A DNA stretch of 64,000 bases from the NCBI GenBank assembly GCA_023667695.1, contig JAMOZY010000008.1, forward strand, positions 48,426 to 112,425. Reading direction: 5' to 3'. The translations under genes and the position numbers were made by a program. Shown here one piece after another: positions 1 through 8,456 of this stretch; the first letter of the stretch is position 1, and each line of letters opens with the position of its first letter. Source of the stretch: Clostridium sp. (GTDB lineage: Bacteria > Bacillota > Clostridia > Lachnospirales > Lachnospiraceae). Under the pieces are notes generated by a model. The model searched no databases. It saw nothing but the letters and a program-made list of their open reading frames with translations, and had not been told where the DNA came from.

Positions 1-543
1 AATTTCTGCTACGGTTTCTCCCAGGATATTCATATGGTCCAGGCTGATAGCGGCCAGGATTGTACAAAGGGGGCGTTTCACTACATTCGTCGCATCCTGC
101 CGTCCTCCCATACCAGTTTCCAGCAGAACAAAATCAACCTGCTGTTCCTGGAAATAAAGAAATGCCAATGCTGTTTCTATTTCAAATGCCGTCAGACCGG
201 TAATCCCATCCGCCTCCATGTCCTCAGCAACGATACGAATCCGGGTCAGATAATCGGCAAATACGGCCGCCTCCATATCACGGCCATTCACCTGAAAGCG
301 CTCTAAATAACAAAATACGGTAGGAGAAATATATCTTCCTACCCGATATCCTGCATCCTGCAATATGGCGTCCAGATATGCCAGAATAGAACCCTTTCCA
401 TTGGTTCCGGCAATATGAATCACCTTACATTGATTCTGAGGCTCTCCCAGCCGGAGCAAAAGCGCCTGAATCCGTTCCAGCCCCGGTACACTTCCCAGTT
501 TATTTTTCTCTGTCATATAGTTCATTGCCTCGGAATAATCCAT
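1..543 (-). CDS. folC: Folylpolyglutamate / dihydrofolate synthase, 5' part
   Basis: This is the first 181 codons of a gene that runs off the left edge. FolC adds glutamate to folates, and in many bacteria to dihydropteroate, in an ATP-dependent Mur-ligase-type reaction in the cytoplasm. Visible are the P-loop IAGTNGKGS near residues 43-51, the following SP-T segment (YISPTVF) and the ETGMGGRMDATN block, all typical of FolC. The ATG at 543 has AAAGGAG about 6 nt upstream. It starts 27 nt after the deacetylase stop, so the two are probably cotranscribed. The family is certain; mono- versus bifunctional activity cannot be told from this fragment. Confidence 0.93.
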   Translation of the reverse strand, partial: MDYSEAMNYMTEKNKLGSVPGLERIQALLLRLGEPQNQCKVIHIAGTNGKGSILAYLDAILQDAGYRVGRYISPTVFCYLERFQVNGRDMEAAVFADYLTRIRIVAEDMEADGITGLTAFEIETALAFLYFQEQQVDFVLLETGMGGRQDATNVVKRPLCTILAAISLDHMNILGETVAEI

Positions 544-570
544 GGTCTGCTCCTTTGCTGTCCTCTTCCC

Positions 571-1563
571 TCAGTCTGTAGCCCCCTGAAATCCACTGTC
601 ATAGGGTATATGCTGAATTAACGGTGTATCCTCATCAATCGGAAGGATTTCATAGCCTTCCTCCTTCAAAATATCAATTAATTCCTGTAGGCTTTCTACC
701 GTATTGTGCCGGGACTGCATATCATGCATCAGCACAATAGAGGTATTATTCTGCCGTACACTGTTCATAATATTCTCAATCAGACGGTCGGCAGACAATT
801 CATCCGTTACCGCATCCCCATTTAAGGCATTCCAGTCATAGTAAGTAATGCCCTGCTCATTCAGGTATGCAATACACTCATCAATAGGTACATGGCTGAC
901 AGAATTACTGCTGCCCCCCGGAAAGCGGTAAATAGTCGGGTACACCCCCGTCCGGTCATACAAAAAACCGGAAAGCCGGGTAACATCCGCTTCAAAGGTA
1001 TCCAGAGATGCATAGACCTGATTGTAATCATGGGTATAGGAATGCATACCCAGCGTATGCCCCTCCTCTAAAATCCGGGTATAATATGGCCAATAGGATT
1101 CATTTTCCCTGGCAATGACAAAAAAGGTCGCTTTCACATCATTTGCATTTAATATATCCAAAATCTGCCCCGTATAGATACTTGGTCCATCATCAAAGGT
1201 CAGGTAGACCCGCTTGGGTTCTTCTCCTGCCGGTTCCTGCCGCTCCAGGTCCGCCGGCCTCGCCATGTCCTCCAGCACATCGCCGGTCAGAAGCTCCATA
1301 TTGACATTCGGATTGGACAACAGCGCCTCTCCACTGGACCGGAGGGTAGTAAGGTCACTGCCCTCTGCCCCTGCCATGGTCAGAACCTTGCGTTCCATGG
1401 CATCGACCCTTCCCAAAAGAATACTGCTGCTCAGAACCGGTAAAACCGTCAATGCCAAAAACAGCCATATAATAGCCGCCTTATAGCGATTAATCCGTTT
1501 CCTTCTCGCTAAATCCATATTTACTTGTTCCTTCTTTGGCACTTCCGTAGTTTTCTGTTCCAT
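571..1563 (-). CDS. Membrane-anchored polysaccharide (peptidoglycan) deacetylase
   Basis: NodB-fold carbohydrate esterase family 4 protein of 330 residues, expected to remove N-acetyl groups from cell-wall glycan outside the membrane. A positively charged N-terminus is followed by one hydrophobic segment (about residues 28-50), a linker, then the NodB domain from about residue 117. The family motifs are present: TFDDGPS (metal-binding and catalytic Asp), HSYTHD (metal His pair), RFPGGS, DWNALNGD and IVLMHD. All expected catalytic residues are visible, so it should be active. An internal ATG at codon 16 also has a GAAGGA site and is an alternative start. It has its own promoter and is followed by folC. 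Confidence 0.9.
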   Translation of the reverse strand: MEQKTTEVPKKEQVNMDLARRKRINRYKAAIIWLFLALTVLPVLSSSILLGRVDAMERKVLTMAGAEGSDLTTLRSSGEALLSNPNVNMELLTGDVLEDMARPADLERQEPAGEEPKRVYLTFDDGPSIYTGQILDILNANDVKATFFVIARENESYWPYYTRILEEGHTLGMHSYTHDYNQVYASLDTFEADVTRLSGFLYDRTGVYPTIYRFPGGSSNSVSHVPIDECIAYLNEQGITYYDWNALNGDAVTDELSADRLIENIMNSVRQNNTSIVLMHDMQSRHNTVESLQELIDILKEEGYEILPIDEDTPLIQHIPYDSGFQGATD

Positions 1564-1598
1564 CCTGTTACTTCCTGAATTCTGCTTTTCGTATCCTT

Positions 1599-1628
1599 AG
1601 TATAACGCAAAACTTCCGGTCTATACAA
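1599..1628 (-). promoter_or_regulatory. Sigma-A promoter of deacetylase-folC
   Basis: Read on the minus strand: -35 TTGTAT (1623-1628), 18 bp spacer, -10 TATACT (1599-1604). The start codon at 1563 lies about 30 nt after the predicted transcription start. Confidence 0.6.
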
Positions 1629-1654
1629 TCCTATCTTTTCTAAATTAAGGAATT

Positions 1655-1699
1655 TTTAAAAAACAATCGCACCTCCGCCAGGTTCAGCGTTGGTGCGAT
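1655..1699 (-). terminator. Intrinsic terminator after glutamine synthetase
   Basis: On the minus strand an 8-bp stem ATCGCACC/GGTGCGAT (1666-1699) is followed by TGTTTTTT. A second GC-rich hairpin, GAGGCGG/CCGCCTC, sits just upstream at 1707-1723, between the stop codon and the terminator. Confidence 0.85.
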
Positions 1700-1733
1700 A
1701 TGACTTGAGGCGGAACCCGCCTCCCAATATATG

Positions 1734-3836
1734 TTACTGTTCAAACAATAAGTCGCCATAGGTCGGGAACGGCCATGCTTCTTTTGCAACCAAAAGCTCT
1801 AAGACATCTGCAGGCTCCCGTACCGTCTCCATCGATAAGAAGATGGTATCATGGCAATATTTTGCCCACTGTGGGATATCTGCTTCATATTCACTGCTCT
1901 TATTGACGATTTCCGCAAAATTAGCAGTTGCCACCTTCAGCTCAATCAGCCTCTTGTTAATCTGCTTGATTAATTCCTTCTGTGCCGTCGGTTCAATACC
2001 AATCAGAGAAATATTCTTTGCCTCAATTGCCAGCTTTCCTTCATAGTCCATAACAGCCGGGATAATCTGCTTATTTGCCATCTCAATCATGGTACGGGCT
2101 TCAATAATAATCTTCTTTGCATAATTCTCAAGCATAACCTCTGCTCTGGCCTCTAATTCCACCTGATCCATAACACCCATCCGGCGGAATACCTCGATGG
2201 ACTGCTCGGTGGTCAGATAAGGAACCGCCTCTACCAGACAAGGAATGTTCGGAAGTCCCCGTCTTGCAGCTTCGTCCACCCATTCCTGTGAATAGCCGTT
2301 ACCATTAAAAATGATTCTCTGATGCTTTGTCAATAAATCCCGGATGGTTTCCTTGATACATGCATCCTTATCCTCTGCCGCATCCAGCTTATCGGCAATC
2401 AACGCCAGTTCGTTGGCAACAATGGTATTCAGCATCATGGTCGGCTGTGAAATCGACTGGGTAGAACCAACCATACGAAATTCAAATCGGTTACCGGTAA
2501 ATGCAAAAGGCGAAGTCCGGTTCCGGTCTGTGGAATCCATCTGGAAGGATGGCAGGGTGGAAACACCAGATTCGTACATCTTTGCTGCAATACTGGAGGT
2601 TGCCTCTCCTTTTTCAATAATCTGGGCAACAACCTCCTCTAACTGCTCCCCTAAGAATACGGAAATAATAGCCGGAGGCGCTTCATTTGCTCCCAGCCGA
2701 TGGTCGTTACCGGCAGAGGATGCAGATAATCGTAATATTTCTGCATTGTTATCTACTGCCGCCAGGACTGCCGCCAGGAATAACTGGAACTGAATATTGG
2801 TTTCCGGCGTATCGCCCGGGTCCATCAGATTCTCCCCGTCGCTGGTGCTAAAAGACCAGTTGTTGTGTTTTCCGGAGCCGTTGACGCCTGCAAAAGGCTT
2901 CTCATACAGCAGACATGCCAAATCATCCCGTAATGCAACCTTCTGCAAGGTTTCCATAAGTAAGTGGTTATTATCACTTGCCACGTTAGTATTGCCAAAA
3001 ATCGGAGCAATTTCATGCTGCGCCGGAGCAACCTCATTATGCTGTGTCTTTGCAGTAATACCGTACTTCCAAAGCTCTGCATTTAAATCCTTCATAAAGG
3101 TGGATACCTTTTCCTTAATGGAACCAAAATACTGGTCGTCCAGCTCCTGTCCCTTCGGCGCCGGTGCGCCGAATAACGTCCGTCCGGTAAGCTTTAAGTC
3201 CTCCCGCTGCATGAATTTCGCTTTATCCACCAGAAAGTATTCCTGTTCCGGTCCTACATTTGCCGTTACCTTTACCGGCTCCTTACCGAAGTATGCCAGC
3301 ACTCGCTTTGCCTCCCGGTTCAATGCATCCATGGAACGAAGCAATGGGGTCTTAAAGTCTAGGGACTCACCGGTATAGGAGGTAAACGCAGTCGGAATAC
3401 ACAATACGGAGCAGCCGTCTAAGCTGGTCTTTACATAGGCCGGCGAGGTACAATCCCATGCGGTATAGCCTCTGGCAGCGCAGGTAGCACGGATACCGCC
3501 GGAAGGGAAGGAGGATGCATCCGGCTCTGCCCGCAGCAGCTCTTTTCCCGTAAATTCCATCATGACCTTACCGCTTTTGGTCGGAGCAATAAAGGAATCA
3601 TGCTTCTCTGCCGTAGCCTCTGTCAGCGGAATAAACACATGGGTATAATGGGTTGCCCCCAGTTCAATCGCCCAGTCCTTCATGGCAAACGCCACATCAT
3701 CCGCCACATCATCATTCAACGGCGCTCCCAAATCAATAGTTTTCTTTAGTTCTCTATATGTAGATTTCGGAAGACGCTCCTTCATAGTCGCATCATCAAA
3801 TACATAAGAGCCGAATATTTCTGTTACCTTTGACAT
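1734..3836 (-). CDS. glnN: Glutamine synthetase type III
   Basis: Cytoplasmic enzyme that makes glutamine from glutamate, ammonia and ATP. The 700-residue length is that of GSIII, far longer than GSI (about 470). Family blocks visible include [12 protein letters not shown] (active-site glutamates), [13 protein letters not shown] and GSGKHNNWS in the catalytic barrel, and a helical C-terminal extension. An ATG six nt upstream (3842) is in frame, but GGAAG sits only 2 nt from it and 8 nt from the ATG at 3836, which gives MSKVTEIF, so 3836 is preferred. The leader carries a terminator-like hairpin between promoter and gene. No other nitrogen-assimilation gene adjoins it. Confidence 0.96.
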   Translation of the reverse strand: MSKVTEIFGSYVFDDATMKERLPKSTYRELKKTIDLGAPLNDDVADDVAFAMKDWAIELGATHYTHVFIPLTEATAEKHDSFIAPTKSGKVMMEFTGKELLRAEPDASSFPSGGIRATCAARGYTAWDCTSPAYVKTSLDGCSVLCIPTAFTSYTGESLDFKTPLLRSMDALNREAKRVLAYFGKEPVKVTANVGPEQEYFLVDKAKFMQREDLKLTGRTLFGAPAPKGQELDDQYFGSIKEKVSTFMKDLNAELWKYGITAKTQHNEVAPAQHEIAPIFGNTNVASDNNHLLMETLQKVALRDDLACLLYEKPFAGVNGSGKHNNWSFSTSDGENLMDPGDTPETNIQFQLFLAAVLAAVDNNAEILRLSASSAGNDHRLGANEAPPAIISVFLGEQLEEVVAQIIEKGEATSSIAAKMYESGVSTLPSFQMDSTDRNRTSPFAFTGNRFEFRMVGSTQSISQPTMMLNTIVANELALIADKLDAAEDKDACIKETIRDLLTKHQRIIFNGNGYSQEWVDEAARRGLPNIPCLVEAVPYLTTEQSIEVFRRMGVMDQVELEARAEVMLENYAKKIIIEARTMIEMANKQIIPAVMDYEGKLAIEAKNISLIGIEPTAQKELIKQINKRLIELKVATANFAEIVNKSSEYEADIPQWAKYCHDTIFLSMETVREPADVLELLVAKEAWPFPTYGDLLFEQ

Positions 3837-3881
3837 AATCATTACTTCCTTTCCTTAAAATCCATTGGGATTAAAAAACGT

Positions 3882-3914
3882 AAAAAAGGTGTCCTCCATT
3901 AAGAGAACACCTTT
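3882..3914 (-). terminator. Terminator-like hairpin in glnN leader (possible attenuator)
   Basis: On the minus strand AAAGGTGTTCTC, loop TTAATG, GAGGACACCTTT, then a T-run: a 12-bp stem with a hexaloop. It lies between the promoter at 3948-3976 and the glnN start at 3836, so transcripts from that promoter must read through it. It could also end ldhA transcripts arriving from upstream. A short ACATAT/ATATGT hairpin precedes it at about 3921-3935. Confidence 0.65.
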
Positions 3915-3947
3915 GTCCCACACATATCTAATATGTTTGCTACAACT

Positions 3948-3976
3948 AAAATATACTATCTTACGAAAAAAAGCAA
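3948..3976 (-). promoter_or_regulatory. Sigma-A promoter of glnN
   Basis: Minus-strand -35 TTGCTT (3971-3976), 17 bp spacer, -10 TATTTT (3948-3953). It would give a leader of about 105 nt containing the terminator-like hairpin. Confidence 0.55.
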
Positions 3977-4054
3977 GTACTTTTTTATTTTTTTCTTTTC
4001 CATTTTGATGTCTCTGCCCTCCTGTCAGCAGAAAAGCATTGATTTTCTTTGCAT

Positions 4055-5038
4055 TTATGGCAGAACCAGATTGACTAATTCCCGTCCTTCCTCGACTGCC
4101 CGGGCATTCTCTAAGGTAACCCTGGCAATGGCTTCCATGGCATCCCTGGTAAAAAATGCCTGATGGGAGGTAAGCACAACATTTCGAAAGCTGGTCAGCC
4201 GAATCAGGTCCTCATCCTGAATGATTTCATTAGACTTATCTTCAAAAAAGTATTCATCCTCTTCCTCATATACATCCAGACCTACACCAGTGAACTTCCG
4301 TTCCATCAATGCATCAATCAGGTCCGGCGTATGAATCAGGGCGCCTCTGGAGGTATTGACCAGAATCACCCCATCCTTCATTTTACTGATGCTTTTTTTG
4401 TTGATAATATGTCTGGTATCCTTTGTCAAGGGACAATGAAGGGTAATCACATCCGATTGTTCAAACAACCGGTCCAGCTCTACATATTCTACCCCCAGGC
4501 CCTCTACCGGATAAGGGTCATAGGCAAGAATCCGCATCTTAAAGCCCTTCAGGATGTCAATCATCATCTGGCCAATCTTACCGGTTCCGATGACCCCTGC
4601 TGTTTTTCCTACCAAGTCAATTCCCATCAGTCCATTAATATTATAATTAAAATCCCGGGTCCGGACATAGGCACGATGAATCTGCCGGTTCACAGCCAGA
4701 AGCAGTCCCATGGCATACTCCGCTACGGCTTCCGGTGAATAGCTGGGTACCCGCAGCACCTGAATGCCTGCCTCCTGAGCCGCCTTCAGGTCCACATTAT
4801 TAAATCCGGAGCAGCGAAGCAGAATCGTCCGGACGCCCACTTCTTTTAATACCCGAATTGCCGCCGGATTAGCATCATCATTTACAAAAATACAGACTGC
4901 ATCATAATTCCGTGCCAATACAGCAGTATCCTCATTCAGCTTTATTTCCTGAAACTTAAGCTGAAAGCCCATCTCCTCCCCCATGGGCTGAAACCAAATC
5001 TTATCATAGGGCTTGGAGTCGTAAAACATAATTTTCAT
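4055..5038 (-). CDS. D-2-hydroxyacid dehydrogenase (D-lactate dehydrogenase type)
   Basis: NAD-dependent dehydrogenase of 327 residues, probably reducing pyruvate or a related 2-oxoacid to the D-hydroxyacid during fermentation. The Rossmann glycine motif GTGKIG is near residue 150. The catalytic triad is present: Arg in VNTSRGA, Glu in the VYEEEDEYFFED region and His in TSHQAFFT, which are hallmarks of the D-LDH/LdhA branch. The longer in-frame start (GTG at 5047) lies inside the ribosome binding site AGAGGTG, so the ATG at 5038, about 6 nt after it, is taken. Monocistronic by position. Exact substrate is not determinable here. Confidence 0.88.
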   Translation of the reverse strand: MKIMFYDSKPYDKIWFQPMGEEMGFQLKFQEIKLNEDTAVLARNYDAVCIFVNDDANPAAIRVLKEVGVRTILLRCSGFNNVDLKAAQEAGIQVLRVPSYSPEAVAEYAMGLLLAVNRQIHRAYVRTRDFNYNINGLMGIDLVGKTAGVIGTGKIGQMMIDILKGFKMRILAYDPYPVEGLGVEYVELDRLFEQSDVITLHCPLTKDTRHIINKKSISKMKDGVILVNTSRGALIHTPDLIDALMERKFTGVGLDVYEEEDEYFFEDKSNEIIQDEDLIRLTSFRNVVLTSHQAFFTRDAMEAIARVTLENARAVEEGRELVNLVLP

Positions 5039-5149
5039 AACAGTCACCTCTTCTTACTCTCTCTATCATAAAAAATCGTAATCCTAGTATGCTGCAAAAT
5101 ACAGATTCTTATACCGCCGTCCGGATACATTCCCTGCTTCCGGTAGAAC

Positions 5150-5187
5150 GCAAAAAGAAAAGAAGCAAAACGACTGCTTCGCTTCTT
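5150..5187 (-). terminator. Terminator after HPr-like gene
   Basis: Minus-strand stem AAGAAGC/GCTTCTT (5160-5187) followed by TTTCTTTTTG, 60 nt after the HPr-like stop codon. Confidence 0.6.
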
Positions 5188-5250
5188 CCTTCTCCGTCTA
5201 ACTTGTTCTGTCCCCGCCATCCGGCGAAGCTCTGGTAAGTACGCAAACAA

Positions 5251-5484
5251 TTATTCAACAATATATGGTGCGATTGCTTCCATAATATCAGAAATATCAC
5301 CTTCCTGATGAATAATCATATCCAGCGGCTGAGATAAATCCAGACTAAAAATACCCATAATCGACTTTGCGTCAATGGTATACCGACTGGAGCTGATATC
5401 AAAATCACAATCGAACTTAATCAATGTATTAACAAAGTTCTTAACCTTATCAATCGAATCCAATAAAACTCTCACCTTAGTCAT
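5251..5484 (-). CDS. HPr-fold protein lacking the active-site histidine
   Basis: A 77-residue protein resembling HPr/Crh of the phosphotransferase system. The segment KSIMGIFSLDLSQ (about residues 40-52) matches the HPr region around regulatory Ser46. The stretch where HPr has the phosphorylatable His15 (the HARPA motif) instead reads DSIDKVKNFVN, with no histidine. That pattern, serine kept and histidine lost, is what defines Crh in Bacillus. A role as corepressor with a CcpA-type regulator rather than as phosphocarrier is inference. It has its own promoter and terminator. A good ribosome site (GGAAAGGAG) precedes the ATG. Confidence 0.75.
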   Translation of the reverse strand: MTKVRVLLDSIDKVKNFVNTLIKFDCDFDISSSRYTIDAKSIMGIFSLDLSQPLDMIIHQEGDISDIMEAIAPYIVE

Positions 5485-5530
5485 TATTCTAACTCCTTTC
5501 CCAATATCTTTAACTTACATTTCACAGCCT

Positions 5531-5559
5531 ATTATAACCCATTATTTTCATTTCGACAA
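5531..5559 (-). promoter_or_regulatory. Sigma-A promoter of HPr-like gene
   Basis: Minus-strand -35 TTGTCG (5554-5559), 17 bp spacer, -10 TATAAT (5531-5536). It overlaps the last codons of the upstream aminotransferase gene. Confidence 0.55.
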
Positions 5560-6624
5560 TACCTTTAATACGGCTTCTATTGTAAGTTTTGCATCTTCCA
5601 TCCTGGCATTTTCCCCCATATGACCAATCCGGATTAGTTTTCCTTCGAATACATCAAAGGAACCTGCCAGCATGATTCCGGCTTCCCGGGCGACTCCTGT
5701 TATGATTTCCTCTGCCGTCCTTCCCTCCGGCACCTCGAATGCAGTCACCGTATTGGCAAATCCACTGCTGCCATAAATGGAATATCCTGCCTCTCGCAGA
5801 CTGGTCCGGACATAATCTGCGACTTCCCGATGCCGCCTTATAATTCCGGTATCCGCCTTTATATTCTCCAGTGCCTGGCGCAGACCATAAATGTCACTAA
5901 TGGGCATCGTATATGGGAACCATTTGTTCTCATAATAATCCTTAAAAATCTTCAGATTGGCATAGAAGGATGCAATGGGCGTCCTTCGCTTCTCCATCGC
6001 CTCCATCGCTGCCGGACTGACCGTCAGAAAGGTCAGTCCCACCGGTGCAGATAACGCCTTTTGAGAACCACCGCAGACCACATCCAGCTGCCAGTCATCT
6101 ACGCATACCGGCTCCCCAAACATCGATGCCACTGCATCAACCACCGTCAGGATTCCATAGGACTTCAACAGGGGACAGATGTCCTGAATCGGATTCCGTC
6201 TGCCGCTTGGTGTATCACAATGTACAACCGTTGCGTACTTAAATCCATGATTCTGCTCCAAAAACGCCTGCAGCGCCGTCGGATTAACCGCCTCCCGATA
6301 GTCCGTCGTATACAGAACCGGCTCACCCCCATAAATCCTTACAAAATCAGCAAATCCTCGTCCAAACACCCCATTGTCAATGACCAGAATCCGGTCTCCC
6401 GGCTCCGTCAGGGAGGCACAGGCCGCCTCTAAGCCCAGAATCCCCTCGCCGCTTAAAATATATGCGGGATTCTTTGTATTTAGAAGCTCGCTGATTAACG
6501 CACAGGTTTCTTTATAATAATCATAAAATTCCAGGTCCAAATCCGGATTGGTGGTTTCCAGACTCCTTGCCATCCTTACATTCTCTCGTACCCGGGTCGG
6601 TCCCGGCGTCATTAATTTTAACAT
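5548..6624 (-). CDS. Class V pyridoxal-phosphate aminotransferase (alanine-glyoxylate / serine-pyruvate type)
   Basis: A 358-residue fold-type I PLP enzyme. It opens with LMTPGPTRVRE, typical of the alanine-glyoxylate/serine-pyruvate aminotransferase branch. DAVASMFGEP (about residue 170) contains the PLP-binding Asp, and GGSQKALSAP (about residue 195) holds the Schiff-base lysine. Amino donor and acceptor cannot be assigned from sequence. The longer in-frame reading begins 33 nt upstream, but AGGAGGAAAGG directly before the ATG at 6624 fixes the start. The gene follows the ECF S-component gene by 29 nt, so the two probably form an operon. Confidence 0.88.
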   Translation of the reverse strand: MLKLMTPGPTRVRENVRMARSLETTNPDLDLEFYDYYKETCALISELLNTKNPAYILSGEGILGLEAACASLTEPGDRILVIDNGVFGRGFADFVRIYGGEPVLYTTDYREAVNPTALQAFLEQNHGFKYATVVHCDTPSGRRNPIQDICPLLKSYGILTVVDAVASMFGEPVCVDDWQLDVVCGGSQKALSAPVGLTFLTVSPAAMEAMEKRRTPIASFYANLKIFKDYYENKWFPYTMPISDIYGLRQALENIKADTGIIRRHREVADYVRTSLREAGYSIYGSSGFANTVTAFEVPEGRTAEEIITGVAREAGIMLAGSFDVFEGKLIRIGHMGENARMEDAKLTIEAVLKVLSK

Positions 6625-6653
6625 TTTCCTTTCCTCCTGCCTTTCCCTGAAAA

Positions 6654-7256
6654 TCACAAAGAAGCTTCCGTCTTTTTGACAGAAGGAACGGTAAACAACA
6701 GACCGGCTTTATTCAAAATCTTCTCCAGAGGCACTACCAGAATCAAGGCTGGAATGGCTGCCAGAATAATCTGTAAGGTATTCCCCGGAAAAGACGCCAG
6801 CGGCTCCACAAAGCTATGGTAAAATATAGCTTCAAAAATATAATACCCTGCCAGCTTAATAACCAAAGCAGCTACAACTGCCACAATTTTCCAGCCAAAT
6901 GCCTTTTTCTTTTCCACAATCAGCCCAACTACCAGGCCCATGAGTCCACAGGTAAGAAAGGTACAAGGCGCGTAAATCGTCCAGCTGGACATAATATCAA
7001 AAATAGCCATACCAAAGGCACCTGCTAAAAATCCGGTACGTTTTCCATACAGCATGGCTGCCAGAAATAACGGTATATTTCCTAAATGAATCAAGCCTCC
7101 ATAGCCAAAGGGAAGCTTTACATTGACACAGGCTGTAAAAATCAGTGTTAATGCAATAAACAATCCGGTTATGGTAATCACCTTTATATTTTCTTTGCCC
7201 CTTCTGGTATCGGCTTCTTTGTTTATCCTTTTCTTTGCTATGCTCTTATCACTCAT
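6654..7256 (-). CDS. ECF transporter S component (vitamin-type substrate)
   Basis: A 200-residue membrane protein with a basic N-terminus and about five to six hydrophobic segments. ITGLFIALTLIF followed by LGNIPLFLAAMLYG is typical of the substrate-binding S subunits of energy-coupling-factor vitamin importers. S subunits bind one vitamin or precursor and share an EcfA/A'/T motor encoded elsewhere; no motor genes are in this window. The pairing with a PLP enzyme downstream hints at a B6 vitamer, but this is only inference. Start chosen at the ATG with GAGG 8 nt upstream; the ATG at 7289 has no ribosome site. Confidence 0.78.
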   Translation of the reverse strand: MSDKSIAKKRINKEADTRRGKENIKVITITGLFIALTLIFTACVNVKLPFGYGGLIHLGNIPLFLAAMLYGKRTGFLAGAFGMAIFDIMSSWTIYAPCTFLTCGLMGLVVGLIVEKKKAFGWKIVAVVAALVIKLAGYYIFEAIFYHSFVEPLASFPGNTLQIILAAIPALILVVPLEKILNKAGLLFTVPSVKKTEASL

Positions 7257-7336
7257 GTTCAAAACCTCTTTTCTTCTTTTCTGCCCCATAGTTTACTACG
7301 AAAGTGGACTATTTGAAACATCCAGTTTTGAACTTT

Positions 7337-7366
7337 TTTATAGTACCAGATTAGAACACATAACAA
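7337..7366 (-). promoter_or_regulatory. Sigma-A promoter of ECF S component operon
   Basis: Minus-strand -35 TTGTTA (7361-7366), 18 bp spacer, -10 TATAAA (7337-7342). The box overlaps the last codons of the antiporter gene and leaves a leader of about 75 nt. Confidence 0.5.
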
Positions 7367-8376
7367 CGAAGAATGGCAAATGCCATATATGCCCCATAGA
7401 GACATACATAGATAATGCCCTCCGCCCGGCTTACCTTCTTTCCCGTTGCACTGAAAATCAGCATCAGAACCGAGATTCCGGCTAAAATCCCCGTATCCGT
7501 AATACTTTCTATTACACTTTCCCCGGTTGGAACAATCGGCGAAAGCACCGAAGAAATTCCCAGGATAAACAAAATATTAAACAGACAGGAGCCTACTGCA
7601 TTTCCAAGCGCCAGTCCGCTTTCTCCCTTTCTGGAGGCAACAATCGAGGTTACCAGCTCCGGAAGAGAGGTACCCAGAGCTACGATGGTCAATCCAACCA
7701 GCATAGGACTCATGCCAAAGGATAGGGCAATCCGCTGGGCATTATCCACAACCAGGTCACCACCCCAGACAATGGCAAGCATTCCCCCTACAATAAAAAG
7801 AATAATTACAGGAATCGTCAGCTTCTTCTCCTGTGGTGTATCCTCGGATTGGACCGCTTCCTGCTTTTTCCGATTCACCAGTGCAGAGCGTACTACCACT
7901 GCCAGATAGACGACCAGCCCAACAAGAAGAAGGATTCCCTCCACCCGGCTGATTTCACCATTCAGCAAAAACAAAAGCAGTACCAGAGTCGTTGCAATAT
8001 TCACCGGCATATCCCGTTTCAGAATCTCCATATCCGTTGCAAATGCCTGAATCGCCGCACAGATACCAATAACCATCAAAAGATTAAAGATATTGGAACC
8101 AATTACATTGCTGATAGCGATTTCATTGCTGCCGCTTAGTCCGGCGGTAATACTTACGGCTGCCTCCGGCGCACTGGTTCCTAATGCTACGATGGTAAGC
8201 CCAATGACTACAGAGGGAACCCGCAGCAGCTTTGCCACAGCAGAAGCGCCATCTACAAAAAAATCTGCCCCTTTAATCAGCAAAACAAAGCCTACGATTA
8301 AATAGACATAAACCAGAAACGGTATCCGCTCCGGCAGATTCATAATTGAATTCCATGCATTTAAGATTGCTTCCAT
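7351..8376 (-). CDS. Ca2+/Na+ antiporter (CaCA family, YrbG-like)
   Basis: A 341-residue membrane exchanger with about ten membrane segments and the internal duplication of the family. The alpha-1 repeat reads GLTIVALGTSAPEAAVS and the alpha-2 repeat GLTIVALGTSLPELVTS; each carries the GTS-PE ion-binding core, followed by a GN(A/V)(V/I)GS motif. It should move calcium out in exchange for sodium or protons. The in-frame TTG at 8412 has no ribosome site; the ATG at 8376 has AAGGGA upstream. It lies 80 bp after the VWA gene on the same strand, so it may be the tail of that operon. Confidence 0.92.
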   Translation of the reverse strand: MEAILNAWNSIMNLPERIPFLVYVYLIVGFVLLIKGADFFVDGASAVAKLLRVPSVVIGLTIVALGTSAPEAAVSITAGLSGSNEIAISNVIGSNIFNLLMVIGICAAIQAFATDMEILKRDMPVNIATTLVLLLFLLNGEISRVEGILLLVGLVVYLAVVVRSALVNRKKQEAVQSEDTPQEKKLTIPVIILFIVGGMLAIVWGGDLVVDNAQRIALSFGMSPMLVGLTIVALGTSLPELVTSIVASRKGESGLALGNAVGSCLFNILFILGISSVLSPIVPTGESVIESITDTGILAGISVLMLIFSATGKKVSRAEGIIYVCLYGAYMAFAILRCYVF

Positions 8377-8456
8377 ACTCAAAATGTCCCTTTCTTTTTG
8401 CTTTTTCAGCAATTTTACTAAACTGCTTCCACTGACAGCTCCCTCTGGTTACAGGC

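Noticed and set aside
3882..3935. ANTAR-type dual hexaloop in the glnN leader
   Set aside because: The hexaloop UUAAUG and the short AT hairpin do not carry the conserved A1/G4 loop bases; kept only as a general attenuator candidate.
5044..5300. Small minus-strand frames between ldhA-like and HPr-like genes
   Set aside because: They run through the HPr-like terminator, have no good start signals and no recognised motif.
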